Assembly: GCF_900142065.1 (NCBI RefSeq)
Contig: NZ_FSRJ01000004.1
Location: forward strand, 496,001-560,000
Source of the DNA: Agromyces cerinus subsp. cerinus
Lineage (GTDB): Bacteria; Actinomycetota; Actinomycetes; Actinomycetales; Microbacteriaceae
DNA: 64,000 nucleotides
Direction of reading: 5' to 3'
How positions within the stretch are numbered: position 1 is the stretch's first letter; each line of letters opens with the position of its first letter. Of this stretch, positions 16,453-24,558 are shown piece by piece. Under the pieces are notes generated by a model. It was not told the origin of the DNA. It worked only from the letters and a program-made list of their open reading frames with translations, and did not search any database. A program made the translations under genes and the position numbers.

Positions 16453-17250
16453 TCAGCGCCGCCAGCGGTACGGCGTCGTCGTCGAGACCCTGACGAGTCC
16501 GGACCGCTCGAGGATCGGCCGCGAGAACTCCGTGGAGTCGGAGTTGATGAGCCGCTTGCCCATGGCGATCGCCGACCTCGCGCGTGCCGCGGTCAACGCC
16601 CGGTAGACACCGCGACCGCGCCAGTCCTCGCGGGTGGCACCGCCCCAGATGCCCGCGAACTCGGTGTTCGGCACCGGTTCGAGCCGGCCCGCGCTGACGA
16701 TGCTGCCGTCGGCCTCGGCGACCCAGAGTTCCATGCCGTCGCCACGGGCGAGGCGGGCGAGCACCGCGTCGGCCGTCGCATCGGAGAACACGTCGCCGAA
16801 CACCTCGCCCTGCATGCGGCACATGGCGCGGACCTCGGATTCCTCTGTGACGCGTCGCACCGTCACGCCCTCGGGAAGCGGCACCTCGGCGACGAGCGCG
16901 CTCGCCTCGCCGATCATGATCGATTCGACGTCGTCGGCCTCGAAGTCGTTGGCGAGGAGGGTGCCGTGCAGGCCGGGCGCGGCGTCGTGACCGCGGGTCT
17001 TCCATTCCACCCGCGTGATCTCGGGATCGGCGGTGAAGTGGGCGAGCGCACCGACGACGAGGCCCGCGATCTCGGTCGCGGTTGCACCGCCGAGGTCGCG
17101 ATAGGTCACGAACCCGCGTCCTCCGGCGAACGTGACCAGGCGCAATGGTCCGAGCCGTTCGACCCCGATCGCGCTCGGCGTCTCGGCATCGGTGCGGAGC
17201 TGGTCGTCGTAGGCGCGCAGCAACTCGTCGGCGTTGATCATGGCCCCCAT
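16453..17250 (-). CDS. GNAT-family N-acetyltransferase
   Basis: About 265 aa, roughly twice a minimal GNAT domain. The N-terminal half (1-130) is a poorly conserved region with strands such as ITRVEWKTRGHD. The C-terminal half (about 135-255) is a GNAT fold: ELWVAEADGSIVSAGRLEP, then GIWGGATREDWRGRGVYRALTAARA, which is the acetyl-CoA pyrophosphate loop (R/Q-x-x-G-x-G/A). The layout resembles two-domain GNATs in which the first half is degenerate. Starts at 17250 (MGAMINADE) or 17241 (MINADE) are both possible. Confidence 0.8.
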   Translation of the reverse strand: MGAMINADELLRAYDDQLRTDAETPSAIGVERLGPLRLVTFAGGRGFVTYRDLGGATATEIAGLVVGALAHFTADPEITRVEWKTRGHDAAPGLHGTLLANDFEADDVESIMIGEASALVAEVPLPEGVTVRRVTEESEVRAMCRMQGEVFGDVFSDATADAVLARLARGDGMELWVAEADGSIVSAGRLEPVPNTEFAGIWGGATREDWRGRGVYRALTAARARSAIAMGKRLINSDSTEFSRPILERSGLVRVSTTTPYRWRR

Positions 17251-17329
17251 ACTGGGGGTACAGGGCGGCAGGCTGCAACGTCGCGAGGATTGCTCGCGGA
17301 ACTCCGCGCTGCGGGGTGGGCGAGAGAAG

Positions 17330-17914
17330 TCACTGCGCTCCCCGTGCCGCCTGCCACTCCTCAGCGAGCATCGCGTAGGTGTAGCCGTCGACCCACCCGA
17401 GCTCGGCATGCCAGGCGTCGCGCACGCCGTGCCCTTCGCGCCGCATGCCGAGCTTCTCCATCACACGCCACGAGGCGATGTTGTCGGCGAAGCAGCCGGC
17501 CGTGACCCGGTGCACGCCGAGTTCGCCGAAGGCGAGGTCGATCAGCACGCGCGCGATCTCCGTTGCATGGCCGTTTCCGGCGTGGGCCGGATCGAGCACA
17601 TACCCGATGCCCGCCTCGGATCGGCGCCATGGGCCGTCATCGACGTGCGACTGCCCCATGGCGTCGGTGATCCAGAGCGCGCCGGTGCCGATCACCTCGT
17701 CGCCGAGGACGGCGACGACGGAATGATCGTACGGGTCGTCGTCGTCGAGCCAGACCTTGCGGAACGCCTCGGGCTCGACCTCGGTACGCAGCAGCCATCG
17801 GGTGACCTCGGGGCTGTTGCGCCACTCGAGGACCTTGTCGAGATCGGTGTTCGAGGGCTCGCGGAGGACCAACGGCCCGGCTGAGCGCGGCCACTGCACG
17901 TCTGGCGTCGTCAT
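17330..17914 (-). CDS. GNAT-family N-acetyltransferase (RimJ/RimL-like)
   Basis: 194 aa. Substrate-side start LVLREPSNTDLDKVLEWRNS, central strands HSVVAVLGDEVIGTGALW, and the cofactor block YVLDPAHAGNGHATEIARVL followed by CFADNIASWRVMEKLGM. The ATG at 17914 is preceded almost directly by AGGAGG (17917-17922 on the complement), a short spacing but a strong site. It is one of two adjacent acetyltransferases on this strand. The substrate is unknown. Confidence 0.86.
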   Translation of the reverse strand: MTTPDVQWPRSAGPLVLREPSNTDLDKVLEWRNSPEVTRWLLRTEVEPEAFRKVWLDDDDPYDHSVVAVLGDEVIGTGALWITDAMGQSHVDDGPWRRSEAGIGYVLDPAHAGNGHATEIARVLIDLAFGELGVHRVTAGCFADNIASWRVMEKLGMRREGHGVRDAWHAELGWVDGYTYAMLAEEWQAARGAQ

Positions 17915-17940
17915 ACCCTCCTGCTTAGCAGGCGAGACCA

Positions 17941-18801
17941 CTACTTCACGAGTCGGGAGAGCACGCGATCCGCGAGCGGCTTGCCCCCGGTCTGGCAGCC
18001 CGGGCAGTACTGGAAGGTCGAGTCGGCGAAGATGACCTGCCGGATCGTGTCGCCGCACACCTCGCAGGTCTGGCCCGTACGCCCGTGCACCTTCAGGGTG
18101 CGCCGCTTGGCGTCCTTGAGCTCGGCGGGCGGGCGACCGGATGCCGCGGCCACCGCTTCTGCGAGGGTCTCGCGCATCGCGATGAAGAGGGTCTCGACCT
18201 GCTCGGGCGCGAGCTTCGCGGCGAGCGCGTACGGCGACATCTTCGCGGCGTGCAGGATCTCGTCGGAGTAGGCGTTGCCGATGCCCGCGAACACCGACTG
18301 GTCGCGCAGCACGCCCTTGATCTGCGTGCGGCGCCCGTCGAGCACGGCAGCGAAGTCGGCGAGGGTGAAGTCGGGTGCCGTCGGGTCGGGGCCGAGCCGC
18401 GCGATGCCCGGCACCTCGGCCGGATCGCGCACCACGTACACGGCGAGCGACTTCTTCGTGCCGGCCTCGGTCAGGTCGAACCCCGAACCGTCGTCGAGCC
18501 GCGCACGCAGGGCGAGCGGCGAACGGCCGGGCTTGACCGGCGTCGCCGGCACCTCGTCGTACCAGCGCAGCCAGCCGGCACGCGCGAGGTGGAAGACGAG
18601 GTGGAGGTCGCCCGTGTCGAGGTCGACGAACTTGCCGTGGCGCCTCGCCCGCTCGATGCGCCGGCCCTCGAGCGCCGACAGCGGAGGGTCGAAGGTCTTG
18701 AGAGCCGAGATCGCCGCGACCCGCAGCGAGGCGAAGGCGTGCCCCTCCGCCCGCTCGTCGAGGAACGCGGCGAGCGCCTGCACTTCGGGAAGCTCCGGCA
18801 C
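17941..18801 (-). CDS. Fpg/Nei-family DNA glycosylase/AP lyase (paralog 1)
   Basis: 286 aa. GTG 18801 gives the family N-terminus PELPEV, whose Pro2 is the Schiff-base nucleophile and Glu3 the acid. The beta-hairpin lysine lies in ARRHGKFVDLD. The helix-two-turn-helix contains QSVFAGIGNAYSDEIL. The zinc finger is CEVC..YCPGC near the C-terminus, but the usual GRxT arginine before the last CxxC is replaced: ADST. It excises oxidised bases in base excision repair; the substrate class is uncertain. A second copy lies 3 kb away (21825-22673). Confidence 0.9.
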   Translation of the reverse strand: MPELPEVQALAAFLDERAEGHAFASLRVAAISALKTFDPPLSALEGRRIERARRHGKFVDLDTGDLHLVFHLARAGWLRWYDEVPATPVKPGRSPLALRARLDDGSGFDLTEAGTKKSLAVYVVRDPAEVPGIARLGPDPTAPDFTLADFAAVLDGRRTQIKGVLRDQSVFAGIGNAYSDEILHAAKMSPYALAAKLAPEQVETLFIAMRETLAEAVAAASGRPPAELKDAKRRTLKVHGRTGQTCEVCGDTIRQVIFADSTFQYCPGCQTGGKPLADRVLSRLVK

Positions 18802-18929
18802 ACCGACATCCTGCACCCCGCCGCCGACAGCTGCACCCGATTCCCGGGAAACGGGTGATGCGGCGCGTCCCGTACGGGTGCATCGTGGAGGAGTGAACGG
18901 CATCGCGTCCGCTCGAATCGAGGCAGGTC

Positions 18930-19727
18930 ATGTCCGGCATCCGAAGCTGCAGAGCCGTCATCCCGGTCGTCGTCGCTCTCGGCGCACTCACCCTGACGTC
19001 GTGCGTGGCAGGTGCACCGCCGGAATCCACCGGTGCCGGCCTTCCGCAGAGCGACGACCCCGTCTCGCTCGACCCCGACGACTTCACGATCGAGATCGAC
19101 AACCCGTACTGGCCGATGGAGCCGGGCACCCGATGGTCGTACGTCGAGCTCGACCCCGACGGCGGCGAACTCACCGTCGACGTCACCGTGACGAGCGAGA
19201 CGAAGCTCATCGCGAACGGCGTCGAGGCGCGGGTCGTGCGCGACACCGTCTCCCGCGGCGGCGAGATCGTGGAGGACACCTTCGACTGGTACGCCCAGGA
19301 TGCCTCGGGCGCAATCTGGTACCTCGGCGAGGACACCGCGGAGTTCGAGAACGGCGAGATCGTCTCGCGCGAGGGCTCCTTCGAGGCCGGCGTCGACGGC
19401 GCCCTGCCGGGCATCGCGCTGCCTGCCGACCCGGCACCCGGCATGGAGTACCGGCAGGAGTACTCCGCCGGCATCGCCGAGGACAACGGCGCGGTGCTGA
19501 GCGTCGAGGAGCTCGTCGAGGTGCCGTACGGCATGTTCGACGGCGCCCTGCTCACCCGCGACACGAACGCGCTCGAACCGGATGCCGCGGAGCTGAAGTT
19601 CTACGCCACCGGCATCGGCCCCGTGCTCACCCTCGACGTCTCGGGCGGCAGCGGGCGCGAGGAGCTCGTCGACGTCACGACGGTGCCCGACGGCACGGGC
19701 ACGGGCCCGCTCGGTTCACCCGGCTGA
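18930..19727 (+). CDS. Predicted lipoprotein of unknown function
   Basis: 265 aa with a lipoprotein signal: basic MSGIRSCR, hydrophobic VIPVVVALGALTL, lipobox LTSC (Cys about 24). The mature part is acidic and beta-rich, with NPYWPMEPGTRWSY and strand-rich repeats such as GGELTVDVTVTSET and GEIVSREGSFEAGVDG, giving an extracellular beta-fold. Similar NPYWP-start lipoproteins are found in actinobacteria without known function. The ATG at 18930 follows GAGGCAGG. It is convergent with the anti-sigma-position gene. Confidence 0.8.
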   Translation: MSGIRSCRAVIPVVVALGALTLTSCVAGAPPESTGAGLPQSDDPVSLDPDDFTIEIDNPYWPMEPGTRWSYVELDPDGGELTVDVTVTSETKLIANGVEARVVRDTVSRGGEIVEDTFDWYAQDASGAIWYLGEDTAEFENGEIVSREGSFEAGVDGALPGIALPADPAPGMEYRQEYSAGIAEDNGAVLSVEELVEVPYGMFDGALLTRDTNALEPDAAELKFYATGIGPVLTLDVSGGSGREELVDVTTVPDGTGTGPLGSPG

Positions 19728-19744
19728 GCCGCCGGGGACTCACG

Positions 19745-21121
19745 TCACTCCGTCGCGAAGTCCAGCTTCGACTCGGTGACGGCGATGACCGACCACGTGC
19801 CGCCGTCGGCGTCGGTGAACTCGTACGCCGGAACGACGAGCACGCTGCCGTCGGGCTGCCACTGGCTCGAGAGCCCGAGTCGGGCGCTGACGATCTGCAC
19901 GTCGTTCACCGGCCACGAGACGGAGCTTCCCTCTGCGGGGGTGGCGGGCGGCTCGGTCGGAGGCACCCATTCCTCGACCGGGGAGTCGACGGGCGCGTCG
20001 GCCGCGTCGAACCGCATCGCGGTCACCTGCGCACCGAACCGCATGTCGGAGAGCCGCTCGAAGCCCTCCTGCTCACTGACGACGTCGTAGTCGCCGATCG
20101 TCACGAGGTCGGCGAGGGCGCCGGACGCGCTGACGATTCCCGCCTTCGTGAGCTCGAGCGACCAGGCCTGGTCGATGCGCTGGCCGTCGACGACCGGCCA
20201 GGCCTGCGCCGTCCGCGTCACCGCGCCCTCCCACGTCTCCGAGGTGTACTCGAATGCGTCGGCGTCACGCCCGGCCGCCGTGATGAGCGACCGGAGCGCG
20301 TCGATCGCGGCGGCCTCGCTCGGAAGATCGGCGACGGGCGGCTCGCACGTCGGCATCTCGGGGATGACCGCACCGTCGGGCGCGGCCGGCTCGACCATCA
20401 TCGGCTCGCAGGCCCAGGGGTTGTTCCGAGGATCGGAGTACGAGAAGCCGAGCGTGCCGTCGAGCCCCACGTAGAGCGCCGGACCCGAACCGTCCTGCGG
20501 GCCGACGGTCCAACTCCCGTCCTTCAGCTCGGGGGTGCCCTCGATTCCGAGCGCGGCGGCGAGCGCGGCGACGGTCTCGGTGTTCGATGCGGCTCGCGCG
20601 TCGTAGGCGTACGCGGCGGCCGTGCCGCCGGCGGTCGAGAGTCCGGTGGCGCTGAACGTGTTCCGACCGTAGCCGTAGGGCATCATCATGTCGTTGGCGC
20701 TCGACCCGGCCATCTTGCGGCCGGCGGCGTCGAAGGCTGCGGACTCCTGCTGCGGTGCTCCGTCTGCCGAACCGCCTTGCGCGTCGCCCATCTGCAGTGA
20801 GATCGGAGCGGCGGCGAGTTCGGTCGATCCAGCCGTCATCGTGCCGATGCCGAACCCGGCACCGCCGACGATCGCGACCGAGGCGGCGACCGCCGCAACC
20901 ACGAGCCAGCGCGGGCGACGCCGGTCGCGCTCGGACTCGAGATCGACGATCTCCGCCGGTTCGCCTGGCGCGGCAGCGGTCGCCGCGATCCCGCCATCGG
21001 CCGTCTCCGCCGTCGCCCGCGCGATGACCTCATCGGCGAATCCGGGTCGGGGCTCGACGCCCGCTGCGGGGTCGGCGCCGCGCAGTCGTGCGACCGGGTC
21101 GAGATCGTTGTCGTCGTTCAT
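19745..21121 (-). CDS. Membrane-anchored protein in anti-sigma position, large extracytoplasmic domain
   Basis: About 458 aa. The cytoplasmic N-terminus (about 1-72) is acidic with a short basic RDRRRPRW before one transmembrane helix (about 73-97, LVVAAVAASVAIVGGAGFGIG). The rest is extracytoplasmic, with motifs TAQAWPVVDGQRIDQAWS and VPAYEFTDADGGTWSVIAV. It lies 80 bases downstream of an ECF sigma gene on the same strand, where an anti-sigma factor usually sits. No zinc-binding HxxxCxxC is present in the N-terminus, so it would be an atypical anti-sigma or a co-regulated surface protein. Start ATG 21121; GTG 21130 is an alternative. Confidence 0.75.
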   Translation of the reverse strand: MNDDNDLDPVARLRGADPAAGVEPRPGFADEVIARATAETADGGIAATAAAPGEPAEIVDLESERDRRRPRWLVVAAVAASVAIVGGAGFGIGTMTAGSTELAAAPISLQMGDAQGGSADGAPQQESAAFDAAGRKMAGSSANDMMMPYGYGRNTFSATGLSTAGGTAAAYAYDARAASNTETVAALAAALGIEGTPELKDGSWTVGPQDGSGPALYVGLDGTLGFSYSDPRNNPWACEPMMVEPAAPDGAVIPEMPTCEPPVADLPSEAAAIDALRSLITAAGRDADAFEYTSETWEGAVTRTAQAWPVVDGQRIDQAWSLELTKAGIVSASGALADLVTIGDYDVVSEQEGFERLSDMRFGAQVTAMRFDAADAPVDSPVEEWVPPTEPPATPAEGSSVSWPVNDVQIVSARLGLSSQWQPDGSVLVVPAYEFTDADGGTWSVIAVTESKLDFATE

Positions 21122-21202
21122 GTCGAACACCCTTCGTGCGTGCGGTTCACTTGGGGATATGTCCCGAGGGCGCGCGACCTTGCAGCCGCAGCCGAAACCG
21201 GG

Positions 21203-21724
21203 CTAGAACGACATCCGCTCGCCCCAGGCCTCACGCAGGCGCTTGCGGGCGCGTGAGAGCGCGGCATCCGCTCCGGAACGCGAGATGCCGAGCACCTCCG
21301 CGAGCTCATTGCCGTCGAGCCCCTCCCACGCGTGCAGGAGCAGGATGCGCCGGTCGCGTTCGCCGACGCTCTCGAGCGCGCCGCGGAGCTCCGCGTCGAA
21401 GAGCGCGCTGAGCTCGGGGTCGTGCTCGATGCGCGCGCTCCCGGTCTCGGGCACCGCTTCGACAGGCAGGTCGATGTGCTTGCGCCGCCCGTTCGCGAGC
21501 GTGAATCCCGCGGTGCGGTAGAGCCACGGCAGCACCGCATCGCGCGGCACGTCGTCGCGGCGACGCCAGGCGGTCGCGAAGACGTCTGCGGCGAGGTCCT
21601 CCGCGTCCTGGCGCGGGCCGCGACGGGCGAAGTAGCGGACGAGGGCGGTCGAATGCTCGCGGACGACGTCGGTGAACCATGCCGTGTCCGCACTCGTCGC
21701 GGCCGTTTCTGCGGGCTCGGGCAT
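21203..21724 (-). CDS. ECF-type RNA polymerase sigma factor
   Basis: 173 aa. Region 2 is about 14-80, with VREHSTALVRYFARRG and DAEDLAADVFATAWRRRDDVP leading into LPWLYRTAGFTLANGRRK. Region 4 is about 105-165, with LESVGERDRRILLLHAWEGLDGNELAE split by the turn, then VLGISRSGADAALSRARKRL (helix-turn-helix). ATG 21724 is set by GAGGAGG just upstream. It is followed on the same strand by the membrane-anchored gene, which suggests an extracytoplasmic-signal module. The trigger is unknown. Confidence 0.9.
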   Translation of the reverse strand: MPEPAETAATSADTAWFTDVVREHSTALVRYFARRGPRQDAEDLAADVFATAWRRRDDVPRDAVLPWLYRTAGFTLANGRRKHIDLPVEAVPETGSARIEHDPELSALFDAELRGALESVGERDRRILLLHAWEGLDGNELAEVLGISRSGADAALSRARKRLREAWGERMSF

Positions 21725-21824
21725 CGCCACCTCCTCGGCTGCGTCGGCGCGTGCTGCGGTGCTGGCGATCCTCACACCGGGTATATGTCGCGTCAGCCGC
21801 GAGTCTTGCACGGCCGCACGCGAA

Positions 21825-22673
21825 CTATTCCGCGGCGCGCAGCGGCAGGCGCTCGCCGCCTGTCTGACAGGTCGGGCAGTACTGCGCGGTGGTGCTCGCG
21901 AACGAGAAGTCGAGCACGGTGTCACCGCAGACGGGGCACGTCTCGCCCGCCCGGCCGTGCACCCGCATCGACGCGACCTTCGCGGCCTTGAGCTGGTCGA
22001 TCGGCACGCCGCGCTGGCGCTCGATCGCGCCCCGGATGGTGCCGACGGTCGCGTCGAAGAGGCGATCGACCTCGGCCTCGGTCAGCGCGGCCGCGTGCGC
22101 CACCGGCGAGATCTTCGCGAGATGCAGGATCTCGTCGGAATAGGCGTTGCCGATGCCCGCGAGCGACTCCTGCTCCTGCAGCACGGCCTTCGCCTGCTTG
22201 CGTCGCCCGACGACGACGCGGTCGAAGTCGGCGCGCGTGAACCCGGCGTCGGCAGGGTCGGCTCCGAGCTTCGCGACCGCCGGCACCTCCTTCGGGTCGT
22301 CGACGACGTAGCAGCCGAGGGACACCCAGTCGCCGGCATCCGTCAATTCGACGACGGTGCCGTCGTCGAAGGCGAGCACGACGAGTGTGGGCGGAGCGTC
22401 GGCGACGGATGCATCCGTCTCGCCGTTCGCGTACCGGGCCCAGCCGTGCCGGCCGAGCGAGATCACGAGGTGCTGTGCGTCGCCGACCGCGAGGTCGACG
22501 TGCTTGCCGTGCCGGACAGCACCGTGCACGCGTTCGCCGCGCAGCGACGACGGCGGCCTGCCACGGGTCTTGGCCGCACGGAACTCCACGACGTCGACGT
22601 CGGTGATCTCGCGGCCCGCCAATCGCGAGCTGAGATCCTCGACGAGCGCCTCCACCTCGGGCGACTCTGGCAT
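21825..22673 (-). CDS. Fpg/Nei-family DNA glycosylase/AP lyase (paralog 2)
   Basis: 282 aa starting MPESPEV (Pro2 nucleophile, Glu3 acid). The hairpin lysine lies in AVRHGKHVDLA. The helix-two-turn-helix has QESLAGIGNAYSDEIL. The C-terminal zinc finger is CPVC..YCPTC, with the usual arginine position occupied in FASTTAQYCPTC, so the GRxT arginine is missing as in paralog 1. The two proteins share the layout throughout and end alike (CQTGG), suggesting duplication and divergence in this lineage. It acts in base excision repair; the lesion range is unknown. Confidence 0.9.
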   Translation of the reverse strand: MPESPEVEALVEDLSSRLAGREITDVDVVEFRAAKTRGRPPSSLRGERVHGAVRHGKHVDLAVGDAQHLVISLGRHGWARYANGETDASVADAPPTLVVLAFDDGTVVELTDAGDWVSLGCYVVDDPKEVPAVAKLGADPADAGFTRADFDRVVVGRRKQAKAVLQEQESLAGIGNAYSDEILHLAKISPVAHAAALTEAEVDRLFDATVGTIRGAIERQRGVPIDQLKAAKVASMRVHGRAGETCPVCGDTVLDFSFASTTAQYCPTCQTGGERLPLRAAE

Positions 22674-22758
22674 GCGGTCAGCATCGCACACCGTGCCGCT
22701 GCGGAGAAAGCCCCTCAGTACCGAGCGCGGTGCAGCAGTGCGCGTTATCGTCGAGCTG

Positions 22759-23718
22759 ATGCGCACCCCTCCCGACGACCTCGATCCCCGTGCACTCGCA
22801 CGGGTGCTCGGCGACGAATGGGGCTTCGAGGCAGTGGACCTCGACCATGTCCCGCTCGGGTTCGGCAGCCACCATTGGCGAGCGACGGATGCCTCGGGCG
22901 CCCGCCGATTCGTGACCGTCGACGACCTCGGCGCCGGCGAGGCCGGCACGCGCGAGGTGCGGCTCGCCCGCCTCGCTCGTGCACTCGAGACCGCAGGATG
23001 GTTGCGCGACCGGCACGGCCTCGAGTTCGTGGTCGCACCGCTCCCGCCAGCCTCCGGAGCGGTGCCCACGACCGTCGGCGAGCGCTGGGCTGCGACCGTC
23101 TTCCCGTGGCTCGAGGTCGGCACCGAGGCGGTGTCCGCGGCGACAGCCCTCGACCTGCTCGTGGCGATGCACAGCGCGACGGGACATCCGCCCGCCGTTC
23201 GCGACGATCTCGTGCTGCAGGATCGCCATGCGATCGACCGGGCCATGGCCGAGCTCGATGCGCCGTGGTCGGGCGGACCGTACTCCGAGCCGGCCCGTCG
23301 GGCTCTCGCCGCGGTCGAGCTCAGTGTCCGCGCGGCCCTCGAGCGTTACGACGCGTCCGCCGCCGCGATCATTCGTGCCGGCGAGCCATGGGTGGTGACG
23401 CACGGCGAGCCGAAGGCGGGCAACCTCGTGGAGACGAGCGACGGGCCGAAGCTCGTCGATTGGGACACCGCGCTGGTCGCTCCCGCGGCGCGTGATCTCT
23501 GCATGCTCGACGACGCGGTCGTCGAGCGGTATCGACGGCTGACGGGTCGAGCGGTTCCCGCCACCGAGCTGGACTTCTACCGGCTCCGGTGGGATCTCAC
23601 CGACATCTCGTCGTACGTGCCGTGGTTCCGCCGTCCGCACTCGGTCGACGCCGATCTGCAGATCGCCTGGACGGCGTTCTCGGGGCTCCTCGCCCCGGGT
23701 GGTTCCTCGACCATCTGA
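22759..23718 (+). CDS. Aminoglycoside-phosphotransferase-fold kinase
   Basis: About 319 aa with the APH/choline-kinase fold: an N-lobe with PLGFGSHHWRAT, then the catalytic loop VVTHGEPKAGNLVE (about 212-225) and the metal site KLVDWDTALVAPAARDL. The usual HGDxxxxN reads HGEPKAGN, so the catalytic Asp is Glu, which may reduce or alter kinase activity. Family members phosphorylate antibiotics or small metabolites; nothing here identifies the substrate. ATG 22759 is used; GTG 22738 would add seven residues (VRVIVEL). The stop lies in a tandem 22-bp duplication. Confidence 0.8.
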   Translation: MRTPPDDLDPRALARVLGDEWGFEAVDLDHVPLGFGSHHWRATDASGARRFVTVDDLGAGEAGTREVRLARLARALETAGWLRDRHGLEFVVAPLPPASGAVPTTVGERWAATVFPWLEVGTEAVSAATALDLLVAMHSATGHPPAVRDDLVLQDRHAIDRAMAELDAPWSGGPYSEPARRALAAVELSVRAALERYDASAAAIIRAGEPWVVTHGEPKAGNLVETSDGPKLVDWDTALVAPAARDLCMLDDAVVERYRRLTGRAVPATELDFYRLRWDLTDISSYVPWFRRPHSVDADLQIAWTAFSGLLAPGGSSTI

Positions 23719-23751
23719 TCGGTGGCCGGCGACCATCTGATCGGTGGCCGG
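23708..23751. repeat. Two tandem 22-bp copies across the kinase stop codon
   Basis: Units 23708-23729 and 23730-23751 are identical (CGACCATCTGATCGGTGGCC plus GG). The first contains the TGA of the kinase gene. It is a clean tandem duplication of a gene end. Confidence 0.95.
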
Positions 23752-23781
23752 CGCGGAAGCCGGCAGCGCAGCCCCCGGCGC

Positions 23782-23813
23782 GCGGATGCCGCGCCCCCCG
23801 GCGCGGCATCCGC
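23782..23813. terminator. Hairpin terminator built from GCATCCG words
   Basis: GCGGATGCCGCGCC (23782-23795) pairs perfectly with GGCGCGGCATCCGC (23800-23813) around a CCCC loop. It lies between the convergent kinase and DUF6458 genes, so it probably serves both. The stem holds one copy of the window-wide CGGATGC word on each arm. Confidence 0.75.
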
Positions 23814-23827
23814 TCCCCCAACAGGCC

Positions 23828-24085
23828 TCACACCTCGGGAGGTGCGGCCTGGTCTTCGGTCCGTGTGACGCGCTGGCCCGCCACCGGATCGGTGGTCGTG
23901 CTCGTCGTGGAGATGCTCCGACGACGTCGCATCATGAAGATGAGACCGAGAATGATGACGACCGCCCCCGCGATCATCAGGATGTACCCGACGAGATCGA
24001 GGTCGATCCAGTCGACGGTGACGTTCAGCGCGAAGGTGAGTACCGCGCCGATCGCCACAAGCAGAATGCCGAGGCCGATGCTCAT
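23828..24085 (-). CDS. DUF6458-type small membrane protein
   Basis: 85 aa: two hydrophobic helices (about 3-24 and 32-52, with SIGLGILLVAIGAVLTFAL and LVGYILMIAGAVVIILGLIF) linked by a short acidic VDWIDLD turn, then a cytoplasmic RRRR stretch and a Thr/Ser/Glu-rich tail. This is the layout of the actinobacterial DUF6458 family. Its function is unknown. It sits next to a CsbD-like stress gene on the same strand, possibly co-transcribed. Confidence 0.85.
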   Translation of the reverse strand: MSIGLGILLVAIGAVLTFALNVTVDWIDLDLVGYILMIAGAVVIILGLIFMMRRRRSISTTSTTTDPVAGQRVTRTEDQAAPPEV

Positions 24086-24128
24086 GTCATGTCCTCCGGT
24101 TCAGTCATGGGGCGGATGAAGGTCTGGG

Positions 24129-24311
24129 CTACTTCGCAGCGTCGTCGAAGGCGTCCTTGACCTTGTCGGCGGCCTTCTTGGCATCCGCCTTGACCTGGTC
24201 GGCCTTGCCCTCGGCTTCGAGTCGCTCGTTGTCGGTCATCTTGCCGATGCCCTCCTTGACCTTTCCGGTCATTCGTTCAGCGCTGTTGCCGATGTCGTCC
24301 TTGGCGCTCAT
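24129..24311 (-). CDS. CsbD-like stress-response protein
   Basis: 60 aa, highly charged and helical, with the CsbD pattern: MSAKDDIGNSAERMTGKVKE, then IGKMTDNERLEAEGKADQ, then a Lys/Ala/Asp-rich helix. CsbD proteins are general-stress proteins of unknown biochemical action (sigma-B controlled in Bacillus). The start has GAGGA six bases upstream. The gene lies 43 bases upstream of the DUF6458 gene on the same strand. Confidence 0.9.
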   Translation of the reverse strand: MSAKDDIGNSAERMTGKVKEGIGKMTDNERLEAEGKADQVKADAKKAADKVKDAFDDAAK

Positions 24312-24434
24312 GGCGTCCTCCTCGGGAATCGATACCGCCGGCGCACCCTGTTCGGCGCGTCGGCTACTCCACGATATGCAGCGGGATATGAGGTCGACAA
24401 CGGGTTGACAAGGGGACCGACGGCACCTACGGTC

Positions 24435-24500
24435 GCGCGCGGATACCGGTGAATGCTGAGACACTCACCATGATCGAGCTGCGAGAGACCGGGCTCCTCG
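24435..24500 (+). repeat. Duplicated promoter/start region, copy A (truncated gene remnant)
   Basis: This stretch matches 25392-25466: both contain GGTGCTGAGACACTC-like sequence (here GGTGAATGCTGAGACACTC), then an ATG and codons for IELRET followed by LLA or HLA. In copy A the frame diverges after about 11 codons. It looks like a decayed duplicate of the 5' end of the gene at 25429, about 957 bases upstream. Confidence 0.7.
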
Positions 24501-24558
24501 CCCGGTCCCTTCAAAGATCGGGGCTTCGATCGCGCCCGCCGCACCATATGATCTCGAC

